A DNA stretch of 18,669 bases from an uncultured Clostridia bacterium. Its GTDB lineage: Bacteria; Bacillota; Clostridia; Oscillospirales; CAG-272. This document shows positions 7,520 to 14,665 of the stretch, piece after piece. The position numbers were made by a program, and so were the translations under genes. Under the pieces are notes generated by a model, which was not told the origin of the DNA, ran no database searches, and saw nothing but the letters and a program-made list of their open reading frames with translations. The stretch lies in NCBI GenBank assembly GCA_945485605.1, contig CALYSG010000015.1:1-18669 (forward strand), given 5' to 3'. Every line of letters begins with the position of its first letter. Position 1 is the stretch's first letter.

Positions 7520-8808
7520 CTGCGAGACAGCTCGCACTAAGGGTGCTTCTGCGTTGCGAAAAGAGCGGAGGATACTCTCCGATAGTTCTTGATACCATGC
7601 TTTCGCGTTCGGAGCTTGAGCTTAAGGACAGAGCACTTGTTACGGCTCTTGTTACTTCGGTCATTTCGCACAAAATTACGCTTGATTATTTAATAGGAAG
7701 ACTTTCGAGCATTCCCGAAGAAAAGATCGAGGCCGAGACGAGGAATATCCTTCGGCTCGGTCTGTCCCAAATAATATATTTTGACCGTATTCCCGCACAC
7801 GCGGCGGTGAACGAGAGCGTCATACTTGCGCCTCACCGTTCGGCGGGATTTGTAAATGCCGTACTGAGAAGCTACCTGCGGCAGAAGGACGTGATCACTT
7901 TTCCCGAGGATGCCGAAGAGAGACTCTCCGTGCTTTATTCGGTCGACAGAATCCTTGTCAGGGAGCTTGTCGGCGCTTACGGGTATGATAAGACGGAAAG
8001 CATACTTCGCGCCTTTTCGGAGCCACCGTACCTGTCGATCAGAGTTAATACGCTTAAGACAGACCGCGAGAGCCTGATTTCAAGGCTCGGCAAAGGTGCA
8101 AAAGCATCTGAGCTGTCACTCTGCGGTATAAGGCTCGAGGGCGGCAGCGTCACATCGCTGCCGGGGTTCGATGAGGGTGAATTCTTTGTTCAGGACACAG
8201 CATCCCAGCTCTGTACCGCCGCGTTAGGCGGAGAGAGCTTATCGGGAGGGCTGTTCATAGATTCCTGTGCCGCGCCCGGCTCGAAGAGCTTCGGGGTCGC
8301 AATAGATATGCAAAACCGCGGCAGGGTGCTTTCTTTTGACCTTCATGAGAACAAGCTGAGTCTTGTTTCGGAGAGCGCCGCAAGGCTCGGGATAGATATT
8401 ATAGAAACAAAAAAAACCGACGGCAGGGAATTTATAAGCGAGCTTTCGGGAGTTGCCGACGCGGTGCTCTGCGACGTGCCATGCTCGGGCTACGGCGTGC
8501 TTGCGAAAAAGCCCGAGATAAGGTATAAATCACCCGAGGTCTGTGCCGCACTTCCCGATATTCAGTACGCGATACTCGAGAACTGTTCGCGCTACGTGAA
8601 GAAGGGAGGCGTACTCGTTTACTCGACCTGCACACTGCTTCCGCGCGAAAACGAGGAGAACGCAAGGCGTTTCCTTTCGGATCACGGTGACCTTTTCGTA
8701 CCCGAGGCTTTCAGAGTTAACGGCAGGACCTATCCTGCCTTTACGACGCTTTTCCCCGACACCGAAGGTACCGACGGATTCTTTATTGCAAAATTCAGGA
8801 GAAAATAA
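7516..8808 (+). CDS. rsmB: 16S rRNA (cytosine-967-C5)-methyltransferase
   Basis: RsmB transfers a methyl group from SAM to C967 of 16S rRNA. The 430-residue protein has an N-terminal NusB-like helical domain (about 1-130, with AHAAVNESV) and a Rossmann methyltransferase domain. SAM motif I is SCAAPGSKS (250-258; the usual second G of APGGK is S here). The proton-handling cysteine is in DVPCSG (C323) and the nucleophile is in YSTCTLLPRENE (C372). I chose ATG 7516, which gives the usual family start MTARQLALRVL and an ATGA overlap with fmt. GTG codons at 7504 and 7510 are closer to GGAGAAG (7493-7499), so a start 2-4 residues upstream is possible. Confidence 0.95.
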   Translation: MTARQLALRVLLRCEKSGGYSPIVLDTMLSRSELELKDRALVTALVTSVISHKITLDYLIGRLSSIPEEKIEAETRNILRLGLSQIIYFDRIPAHAAVNESVILAPHRSAGFVNAVLRSYLRQKDVITFPEDAEERLSVLYSVDRILVRELVGAYGYDKTESILRAFSEPPYLSIRVNTLKTDRESLISRLGKGAKASELSLCGIRLEGGSVTSLPGFDEGEFFVQDTASQLCTAALGGESLSGGLFIDSCAAPGSKSFGVAIDMQNRGRVLSFDLHENKLSLVSESAARLGIDIIETKKTDGREFISELSGVADAVLCDVPCSGYGVLAKKPEIRYKSPEVCAALPDIQYAILENCSRYVKKGGVLVYSTCTLLPRENEENARRFLSDHGDLFVPEAFRVNGRTYPAFTTLFPDTEGTDGFFIAKFRRK

Positions 8809-8816
8809 GAAATTCA

Positions 8817-9899
8817 ATGGAAAACCGTGAAAACAGAGCCGAGCTGCTTTCGCTCGACTATGACGGACTGGTTTCGCTCCTCCTCTCGATCGGAGAGCCG
8901 AAATACAGAGCCGATCAGATATTCCCGCAGCTTCACCGTGGACTATCGCCGTCTGAGATGACTAACGTAGGGAAAAGAGTCGGCGCGGCGATAGACAAGG
9001 TCGCATATTACGATCTTCCTTCCGTGCGCCGCAAGCTCATTTCGGGGATAGACGGAACGGTGAAGTACCTTTTTGAGCTTGGAGACGGCAACTGCGTTGA
9101 GAGCGTCGTGATGGAGTATCACCACGGGCTTACGATCTGTATTTCTTCGCAGGTCGGATGCAGAATGGGTTGTGCCTTCTGCGCCTCGACTATCGGCGGA
9201 AAGGTGCGCGATCTGACTCCGGGAGAGCTGCTCGGACAGGTCATCGCGGCGAGCAAGGATCTCGGAAAACGCATCTCGAATATCGTTATGATGGGGATAG
9301 GCGAGCCGCTTGATAATTATGAAAATGTTCTGAAATTTCTCCGACTCGTGAACGATCCGCGCGGGATCTGCATAGGATACAGGCACATTTCGCTTTCCAC
9401 CTGCGGACTCGCAGACAGAATAGACGATCTTGCACGCGAGGATCTTCCGATAACCCTTTCGATCTCGCTTCACGCCGCAGACAATGAAACAAGGTCGTCG
9501 ATAATGCCGGTGAACAGAAAATACAGCATTGAAAGGCTTCTCGATTCCTGCCGCCGCTATTACGATACGACGGGAAGAAGGATATCCTTTGAGTATACGC
9601 TGATAGAGGGCAAAAATACCTCCGAGGCATCGGCGGAGAAACTCGCCGAGCTTCTGAACTCATCTTTACGCCCCGGTCACGGGACTTTGCCGATACATGT
9701 TAACCTGATACCCGTCAACGATGTTGCGGAGAGGGGGTTCACTCACCCGGGCACCGGCGAGATAAAGAGATTTGCGGCAATACTTGAAAAACGCGGGATA
9801 AGGGCTACCGTCCGACGGAAGCTCGGTCCCGATATAAACGCCTCCTGCGGTCAGCTCAGGAGAGCGGTGACAGAAAACGAAGAGAAAACGGAGAACTGA
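8817..9899 (+). CDS. rlmN: Dual-specificity 23S rRNA A2503 / tRNA A37 C2-methyltransferase
   Basis: This radical-SAM enzyme methylates C2 of A2503 in 23S rRNA and, in some species, A37 of certain tRNAs. The 360-residue protein has the [4Fe-4S] motif CRMGCAFC (C115, C119, C122). The two further conserved cysteines of the mechanism are C108 in TICISSQVG and C344 in INASCGQL. MMGIGEPLDNYENV and LSTCGL are also family blocks. An N-terminal helix-turn-helix-like region (about 10-65) is typical. No Cfr-specific feature is obvious. AGGAGAA lies about 13 nt before the ATG, a long spacing. Confidence 0.96.
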   Translation: MENRENRAELLSLDYDGLVSLLLSIGEPKYRADQIFPQLHRGLSPSEMTNVGKRVGAAIDKVAYYDLPSVRRKLISGIDGTVKYLFELGDGNCVESVVMEYHHGLTICISSQVGCRMGCAFCASTIGGKVRDLTPGELLGQVIAASKDLGKRISNIVMMGIGEPLDNYENVLKFLRLVNDPRGICIGYRHISLSTCGLADRIDDLAREDLPITLSISLHAADNETRSSIMPVNRKYSIERLLDSCRRYYDTTGRRISFEYTLIEGKNTSEASAEKLAELLNSSLRPGHGTLPIHVNLIPVNDVAERGFTHPGTGEIKRFAAILEKRGIRATVRRKLGPDINASCGQLRRAVTENEEKTEN

Positions 9900-9901
9900 C
9901 T

Positions 9902-10666
9902 ATGGTATTTTTCGGTGCCACCGACAAAGGACGCAAAAGGAAAAACAATGAGGACAGGTTTGCCTGCTGCCGACCGGCGGACAATGCTGTCGTTCTCGTC
10001 GTCTGTGACGGAATGGGCGGCGAGGCGGGCGGCGAGATAGCCGCGCAGACTGCGATCAATGTATTCCTGAAAACTGTAACCTCGCAGGTCGCCGACGGCA
10101 AAATCGGCGGGAAATACTCTCCCGAAGACCCGGAAGAGGATATGACGAGGATACTCGGACAGGCGGTTGACAACGCAAATACCGAGGTCCTTGATATGGC
10201 GGCACATAACAGAGAGCTTGAGGGCATGGGCGCGACACTGACGGCGGTCTTCTCTATGACATCTCCCGATGTGACCTATGCCGTGAACCTCGGAGACAGC
10301 CGCGCCTATGTTGTCGGAAAGAAGAGAATTACTCAGATAACCAAGGATCATTCTTATATACAGTACCTTGTCGATACCGGGAGGATCACGGGCGAGGAAG
10401 CCGAAAGGCGCACCGACAGAAACGTCATTGTAAAGGCTGTCGGTATTTCGCCGACGGCTCTGCCGGATATGTTCAGAGTTGACAGAAAAAAGGGTGAAAA
10501 AATCCTGCTTTGTACCGACGGACTCAGCGGTATGCTTTCCGATGAAGATATACAGGGCATCGTTGCGATGCCGGGAGCCACACCCGAGAAGGCTGTTGAC
10601 CGACTGATAAAGCTCGCAAACGACGCGGGCGGCGATGACAATATTACCGTCATCGTTGCCGAATGA
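9902..10666 (+). CDS. prpC: PP2C-type Ser/Thr protein phosphatase
   Basis: It is a metal-dependent phosphatase that reverses phosphorylation by the adjacent kinase. The 254-residue protein shows the PPM motifs in order: TDKGRKRKNNEDRF (residues 7-20), VVCDGMGGEAGGEIAA (33-48, metal ligands D36 and G37), GMGATLTAV, NLGDSRAYVV, LLCTDGLSGMLSDEDI and the last metal-binding block GGDDNITVIV. Length is standard for bacterial PrpC/Stp. CGGAGAA lies upstream; the gene starts 2 bp after rlmN and precedes prkC by 10 bp. Confidence 0.96.
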   Translation: MVFFGATDKGRKRKNNEDRFACCRPADNAVVLVVCDGMGGEAGGEIAAQTAINVFLKTVTSQVADGKIGGKYSPEDPEEDMTRILGQAVDNANTEVLDMAAHNRELEGMGATLTAVFSMTSPDVTYAVNLGDSRAYVVGKKRITQITKDHSYIQYLVDTGRITGEEAERRTDRNVIVKAVGISPTALPDMFRVDRKKGEKILLCTDGLSGMLSDEDIQGIVAMPGATPEKAVDRLIKLANDAGGDDNITVIVAE

Positions 10667-10676
10667 GGGGGACGCG

Positions 10677-11753
10677 ATGAACAGACCCGAAAAGCTTATA
10701 GGAAGAACCTTCGGCGGACGTTATACCATCGTGAGCGTTGTCGGAATCGGCGGAATGTCTGTTGTTTTCGGAGCCTACGATACCGAGAAAAAGTGTACCG
10801 TAGCGCTCAAAATGCTCGATGAAAGCTCGTGTGACTCGGATGAGTCGAGGAATGAAGCCGAAGAAAGGTTCAAAAATGAGATAAACGCCATGATGCGCCT
10901 TTCTCACCCGAATATCGTTAATATTCTTGACGTATCGAAGCCGGGCGAGCCCCTCTACTTCATTATGGAGTATATAGAAGCAAATACGCTGAAACGCAAG
11001 ATAGATGAAAACGGTGCGCTGACGCCCGAAGAGACGCTTTATTACACAGAGCAGATCCTTCGTGCTCTTATTCATACTCATTCCAAAAACATAGTGCACT
11101 GCGATATAAAGCCTCAAAACATAATGATTTTGCCGGACGGAAGGCTGAAGCTCGCCGATTTCGGGATAGCAAGGATAATCGATTCCAAGCATAACAGGGA
11201 ATCGGATATGGCGGTTGGTACGGTCTACTATATAAGTCCCGAGCAGGCATCGGGAAGAAGGATCGGTCCGGGTTCGGATATTTACTCACTCGGAGTTATG
11301 ATGTACGAAATGGCAACGGGAAGGCTGCCCTTTTCCGCGAGCGACACCTCAGCCGTGTCGAGAATGCACATGGAGGCTCAGCCGCTTCGTCCTCGGGTAA
11401 TCGACCCCGATATTCCGCGCGGACTTGAGCAGATAATCCTTCATGCGATCGAGAAAACGCCGTTTATGCGTTTCCCGGATGCGCGTTCGATGCTTGATGC
11501 CGTAATGACACTTGAGAATAATCCCTACACGGTTTTTGAATTCAACCGTGAGGTAGAGGACAGAAGAAGCGAACCGCGGGAAGAAAACACCGCTTCAAAC
11601 GGGATCAGCGGATGGATATTCGCTCTTTTCGGGATCGGCGCGGCGTTTATCGTAGTTTTGATAGTGACTTTAATAATCCTTGCGGTGAAGGGTGTGATAT
11701 TCTCCGGAACGATCCTGCCGGTCTCTTCGCTTTATTGCCTATGGACAAGCTGA
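10677..11753 (+). CDS. prkC: PrkC-like membrane Ser/Thr kinase lacking PASTA domains
   Basis: The 358-residue protein contains a complete Hanks-type kinase domain: glycine loop GIGGMSVV (23-30), catalytic lysine K45 in VALK, HCDIKPQN (141-148, so a non-RD form with C in place of R), DFG (161-163), activation loop GTVYYISPEQ, and SDIYSLGVMMYEMATGRLPF. A juxtamembrane linker (about 285-310) precedes one membrane helix (about 312-337). Only about 20 residues follow; the extracellular PASTA repeats of ordinary PrkC/StkP, which bind peptidoglycan or lipid II, are absent. Its stop lies 13 bp inside rsgA in another frame. The start at 10677 has GAGGGGG upstream. Pairing with prpC supports its role as the housekeeping kinase. 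See findings for the possible deletion. Confidence 0.93.
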   Translation: MNRPEKLIGRTFGGRYTIVSVVGIGGMSVVFGAYDTEKKCTVALKMLDESSCDSDESRNEAEERFKNEINAMMRLSHPNIVNILDVSKPGEPLYFIMEYIEANTLKRKIDENGALTPEETLYYTEQILRALIHTHSKNIVHCDIKPQNIMILPDGRLKLADFGIARIIDSKHNRESDMAVGTVYYISPEQASGRRIGPGSDIYSLGVMMYEMATGRLPFSASDTSAVSRMHMEAQPLRPRVIDPDIPRGLEQIILHAIEKTPFMRFPDARSMLDAVMTLENNPYTVFEFNREVEDRRSEPREENTASNGISGWIFALFGIGAAFIVVLIVTLIILAVKGVIFSGTILPVSSLYCLWTS

Positions 11754-12682
11754 ACGGTATTCTGACCGAGGGGGTCGGCGGGCTTTACAGAGTACGGCTT
11801 GACGAGGGAGGAGAGTATATTTCCTGCCGCGCACGCGGCGCTTTCAGACACGAAGGTATTACTCCGCTTGTCGGGGATAGGGTGAGCGTAGCCTTTTCCG
11901 AGCCGGCTGAAGAGAGAAAAGAGCGCGGCAGATCGTCGGACGCTGTGGTCGATGCTATCCTTGAAAGAAAGAACTCGCTTATCCGACCTCCGCTTGCGAA
12001 CCTTGACCTGCTTTTTGTGACGCTTGCCGTGCGTCATCCCGAACCGTCGCTGCCGACTGTGGACAAGTTGCTCTCGATATGCGAATATAACTCGATAGAT
12101 GCGGCTGTGGTGATCGGGAAATCGGAGCTTGACCCGGCACGCGCCGATGAGATAGCGGGGATTTACCGGCTTGCCGGATACTCTGTTTTCACCGTGAGCT
12201 GCTTTGAAAAAAGCGGGATCGCGGAGCTTGACCGATTTGTCGGTGAAGAACTCGGGAAAGGCAGGATAGCTGCGTTTGCCGGGGCATCCGGTGCGGGTAA
12301 GTCTACACTTATAAATACCCTTTTCCCGAATTTCGGGCTTGAAACGGGCGAGGTCAGTAAAAAGACCGAGAGGGGGCGCCATACGACGAGGTCGGTAAGG
12401 CTTTTTGAGGCTCGGGGAGGTTATATAGCCGACACACCGGGCTTTTCAATGCTCGACTTTGCAAGGTTCGATTTCTTCGGCAAGGAAGACCTTCCCCTGA
12501 CGTTCCGCGAATTCTCCGATTGCATAGGTAAGTGCCGGTATACGAAGTGTACTCATACGAAAGAAGAGGGCTGCGCGGTACTCCGGAAGCTTCAGGAGGG
12601 GAAGATCGCGCCCTCGCGTCACGAGAGCTTTAAAGAGCTATATGGAATACTTAAAGATAAGCATGATTGGAGTCAGAAATGA
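11741..12682 (+). CDS. rsgA: Ribosome small-subunit GTPase RsgA (YjeQ)
   Basis: RsgA assists late 30S assembly. The 313-residue protein has an N-terminal OB-fold (about 1-75, with CRARGAFRHEGITPLVGDRV) and a circularly permuted GTPase domain: G4-like VIGKSELD (125-132), G1 GASGAGKS (181-188), G3 DTPG (231-234). The zinc site follows, with C261, C265, C270, H272 and C278 in CIGKCRYTKCTHTKEEGC. The G4 box deviates from NKxD. The ATG at 11741 lies inside the end of prkC and no Shine-Dalgarno is visible, so initiation probably depends on coupling. The N-terminus MDKLNGILTEGVGGLYRV fits the family, so the gene appears complete. rpe, often downstream, is absent; thiN follows with an ATGA overlap. 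Confidence 0.95.
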   Translation: MDKLNGILTEGVGGLYRVRLDEGGEYISCRARGAFRHEGITPLVGDRVSVAFSEPAEERKERGRSSDAVVDAILERKNSLIRPPLANLDLLFVTLAVRHPEPSLPTVDKLLSICEYNSIDAAVVIGKSELDPARADEIAGIYRLAGYSVFTVSCFEKSGIAELDRFVGEELGKGRIAAFAGASGAGKSTLINTLFPNFGLETGEVSKKTERGRHTTRSVRLFEARGGYIADTPGFSMLDFARFDFFGKEDLPLTFREFSDCIGKCRYTKCTHTKEEGCAVLRKLQEGKIAPSRHESFKELYGILKDKHDWSQK

Positions 12683-13305
12683 GAGCCTTTATCTATACGG
12701 GCGGGGAAATATTTCCCGACAACATAACCGAGCATCCGAAGGGAGATGATCTGCGTATTGCCGCCGACTCCGGCTACCGCAATGCAGTCAAGCTCGGGGA
12801 CAGAGTGGATATTTTTGTCGGAGATTTTGATTCCCTTGATGAAGGGGAGCTTGACGAGCGTGTCGAGGTCGTCCCCCTGAAGCCCGAAAAAGACGTTACG
12901 GATACGCAGGCGGCGGTCGATATCGCTCTCGAAAAAGGCGCCGACGATATTTATATTGTCGGAGGACTCAGCGGAAGGCTCGATCACACTCTGTCGAATA
13001 TTTCGATCCTCATTGATATGAAGGATTGCGGCAGACACGCTGTGATATTTGACGGTCGAAACCGCGTGAGGTATATAAGGAACGACAGCTACCTTATCGC
13101 GAGAACGGGATACAGATATCTTTCGGTAATAGCCGCCGACGACCTTGTGAAGGGAGTAGAGATGAAGGGAGTCAAGTACCCCCTTCACAACGCAAAGCTC
13201 AAAAAGAGCTTCCAGTACGCCGTCAGCAATGAGGTAGAGGGGAACTGTGCTTTCATAGCTGTAAAAAAAGGCGGACTTTTCATAGTTGAATCACGCGATC
13301 GCTGA
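12679..13305 (+). CDS. thiN: Thiamine pyrophosphokinase
   Basis: It transfers pyrophosphate from ATP to thiamine to make thiamine pyrophosphate. The 208-residue protein has the family motifs AADSGYRNAVKLGDRVDIFVGDFDSL (substrate and Mg2+ binding), PEKDVTDTQAAVDIAL and VGGLSGRLDHTLSN. The ATG at 12679 has GGAG six nt upstream and overlaps the rsgA stop; a TTG at 12667 would add four residues and is less likely. It is the last gene of the operon. The final codons and the TGA (13303-13305) lie within the 26-bp sequence duplicated by the downstream insertion element, so the protein is unaltered. Confidence 0.95.
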   Translation: MRAFIYTGGEIFPDNITEHPKGDDLRIAADSGYRNAVKLGDRVDIFVGDFDSLDEGELDERVEVVPLKPEKDVTDTQAAVDIALEKGADDIYIVGGLSGRLDHTLSNISILIDMKDCGRHAVIFDGRNRVRYIRNDSYLIARTGYRYLSVIAADDLVKGVEMKGVKYPLHNAKLKKSFQYAVSNEVEGNCAFIAVKKGGLFIVESRDR

Positions 13306-13313
13306 TCACAGAA
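13288..13313 (+). repeat. Left copy of 26-bp target-site duplication
   Basis: The 26 bases from GAATCACGCG to GATCACAGAA are identical to 14505-14530 and directly abut the outer end of the IS. The left copy contains the last codons and stop of thiN. Confidence 0.95.
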
Positions 13314-13338
13314 TGTAGGTTTGTCAATGATGTGAGAC
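13314..13338 (+). repeat. IS left terminal inverted repeat
   Basis: Starts TGTAGG and ends TGATGTGAGAC; matches the reverse complement of 14480-14504 at 19 of 25 positions, with a perfect 10-bp inner block. Confidence 0.9.
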
Positions 13339-13375
13339 TAAAAAAGCAAGAAAAAAGTTACGAGTTTCGTTAAAA

Positions 13376-13426
13376 GCTTTTGCAGTCGGAAGGAGGGGCG
13401 AAGCCCCGAGTGGAGACTGCAAAAGC
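13376..13426 (-). terminator. Hairpin downstream of the transposase gene
   Basis: A perfect 12-bp inverted repeat (GCTTTTGCAGTC at 13376-13387, GACTGCAAAAGC at 13415-13426) encloses a second stem, GGGGC-GAA-GCCCC (13395-13407). It lies 9 bp beyond the transposase stop. Only a short TTTT follows on the minus strand, so it may be a weak terminator or a structural element of the IS. Confidence 0.55.
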
Positions 13427-13435
13427 GGCGCGCGG

Positions 13436-14392
13436 TCAAGTGCAGGTGTTTTCCAGCTCCATTTGCTTTTGATTTGGAGACTTCCAACCAAGAACCGACA
13501 TAGGAATCGCGTTAGAACGTCGCAAATAACGCTTCATTTGCTCTTGAAGATCAGAGAAGGAATAAAAACTCAAATAATTGTAGAAGCGTTCCTGATCGTT
13601 TCTGTGGCTTCTCTCGACTTTTCCATTATGCCACGGGGTTCTCGGACGGATAAGCTTGTGCTCGATCTTGTAGTGATTACAGAACACGTCAAACGGATGG
13701 ACGCGATTGGTTTTTGTGAAGTGAGTAAATTCCATTCCGTTGTCTGTTTGAATTGTTTTGGGAGCATATCCAAAAAAGATAATGGCACGCTTTACAAAAT
13801 CTATGGTTGAGTAGCTGCTGTTTTCCTCATAAGCATAGATAAAACGCTTTCTTGACGCTTCCTCAATCATCGTGTATTGATAGAATTTTTTGACGTCTTT
13901 GCCTACGTAGCAGACCTTGGGAACGTATTTCACGTCCATTTGCCACTTGATACCGATCGTAGTAGGTGTATCGTACGGCTTGTTATGTAGCGACTTTTTC
14001 TTTGTAGATTCAACCTTTTTACGAAATCCGAGACGAACAAAAACGCGGTATAGAGAGCCGGGGTGGCGGGAATACGCCTTGTCCTCACGCAGCTTGCCGT
14101 AAAGCTCGCCCAAAGATATGTTGGGGTTTCTTCGGTGATAATCCTTGATCCACTTGATCTCTTGCTCGGTATGAGCGTTTGGATGTGGAGAATGCGGACG
14201 GTGAGACTTGGGCATAAGAGATTCTTTTGTGCCATCATACTGCTTATTCCACCTCATCAGAGAGGCTTTTGAGATCTTGTACTTCCTGCAAACGTACGAA
14301 ATATCCCCTGTTTGTCGATAAGTTTGAACAGAATGTAATTTTGTTGTAATTTCATGTGGACAATAGCGTTTGTTTGTGGTATAATGTTTCAT
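13436..14392 (-). CDS. DDE transposase of the IS
   Basis: The 318-residue protein has an N-terminal helix-turn-helix region (about 12-55, with CRKYKISKASLMRWNKQY), a second helical segment (about 75-125), and an rve-type integrase core. The catalytic triad is intact: D153 in WQMDVKYV, D217 in QTDNGMEF and E260 in HNGKVERSHR. The reading frame is uninterrupted, so the enzyme may be active. AAAGGA lies about 12 nt before the ATG, with a stem arm in between that could hinder translation. The architecture is shared by the IS481, IS1202 and IS3 OrfB groups; the long target duplication favours IS1202-like. No frameshift site is seen, consistent with single-ORF families. Confidence 0.93.
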   Translation of the reverse strand: MKHYTTNKRYCPHEITTKLHSVQTYRQTGDISYVCRKYKISKASLMRWNKQYDGTKESLMPKSHRPHSPHPNAHTEQEIKWIKDYHRRNPNISLGELYGKLREDKAYSRHPGSLYRVFVRLGFRKKVESTKKKSLHNKPYDTPTTIGIKWQMDVKYVPKVCYVGKDVKKFYQYTMIEEASRKRFIYAYEENSSYSTIDFVKRAIIFFGYAPKTIQTDNGMEFTHFTKTNRVHPFDVFCNHYKIEHKLIRPRTPWHNGKVERSHRNDQERFYNYLSFYSFSDLQEQMKRYLRRSNAIPMSVLGWKSPNQKQMELENTCT

Positions 14393-14393
14393 G

Positions 14394-14460
14394 AAGTGAT
14401 TGAGTCCTTTCTGTTGTTTGGGATTAGGGGTAATTCTATTTTAACAGAACTCAATCACTT
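14394..14460. promoter_or_regulatory. Inverted repeat over the transposase start region; terminator-like on the plus strand
   Basis: AAGTGATTGAG (14394-14404) pairs with CTCAATCACTT (14450-14460), and inside it TTCTGTT (14409-14415) pairs with AACAGAA (14443-14449). On the plus strand the stem is followed by TTTCTATTTTTT, which could stop transcription arriving from thiN. On the minus strand the structure ends one base before the transposase ATG. Confidence 0.55.
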
Positions 14461-14479
14461 TTTCTATTTTTTGCTTCCG

Positions 14480-14504
14480 GTCTCACATCAATTGTAACAC
14501 TACA
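14480..14504 (-). repeat. IS right terminal inverted repeat
   Basis: Reads TGTAGTGTTACAATTGATG and then TGAGAC from the right tip inward; partner of 13314-13338. Confidence 0.9.
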
Positions 14505-14530
14505 GAATCACGCGATCGCTGATCACAGAA
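14505..14530 (+). repeat. Right copy of 26-bp target-site duplication
   Basis: Identical to 13288-13313; it therefore carries an untranslated copy of the thiN tail and stop. It ends 4 bp before the -35 box of the next operon. Confidence 0.95.
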
Positions 14531-14534
14531 CTTG

Positions 14535-14563
14535 TTGACAAAAAACGATCCGTGTGATATAAT
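14535..14563 (+). promoter_or_regulatory. Consensus extended -10 promoter of the tyrosine-kinase operon
   Basis: TTGACA (14535-14540), a 17-nt spacer and TATAAT (14558-14563) are perfect, and TGA directly before the -10 gives an extended -10. Expected transcription start is near 14570, leaving a leader of about 96 nt. Confidence 0.92.
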
Positions 14564-14584
14564 AAATTTATTGAAATAAAAAAA

Positions 14585-14653
14585 CGTCGTGCGTTGAGCG
14601 TATGAAACCGCTTGCGACGATGATTTGGAAAGGACGCTCTCTTTTTCGGGAGC
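14585..14653 (+). promoter_or_regulatory. Structured mRNA leader upstream of the Wzz-like gene
   Basis: Two stem-loops are visible: CGTCG (14585-14589) with CGACG (14615-14619), enclosing AGCG (14597-14600) with CGCT (14609-14612); and GCTCTC (14636-14641) with GGGAGC (14648-14653) around a TTTTTC loop. The second ends one base before the AAGG ribosome binding site. No known riboswitch class is recognised. Confidence 0.4.
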
Positions 14654-14665
14654 CAAGGTCTTACA

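Larger units (their letters stand above)
13314..14504 (-). mobile_element. Complete 1191-bp insertion sequence, IS1202/IS481-like
   Basis: The element is bounded by 25-bp imperfect inverted repeats (19 of 25 identical, both starting TGTAG and sharing TGATGTGAGAC on the inner side) and flanked by identical 26-bp direct repeats. It contains one transposase gene on the minus strand, a hairpin just beyond the gene's stop and another covering the start region. By eye it is more AT-rich than its neighbours. Single-ORF DDE transposases with long direct repeats fit what I know of the IS1202 group (formerly placed with IS481), but the assignment rests on architecture rather than a database match. It separates the thiN operon from the tyrosine-kinase operon and damages neither. 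Confidence 0.92.

Noticed and set aside
6125..7537. Long minus-strand reading frame (470 codons) opposite def and fmt
   Set aside because: It lies antisense to two genes with full catalytic motifs, has no family resemblance or convincing ribosome binding site, and fits a codon-bias shadow.
11690..11800. Hidden PASTA domain in another frame after prkC (simple frameshift)
   Set aside because: None of the three forward frames after the membrane helix shows PASTA-like sequence; one is the complete rsgA N-terminus and another stops without similarity.
13288..13313. 26-bp repeat as a dif/Xer-type or phage attachment site
   Set aside because: It directly abuts IS inverted repeats on both sides and encodes the thiN C-terminus, so target duplication explains it; it does not resemble a dif site.
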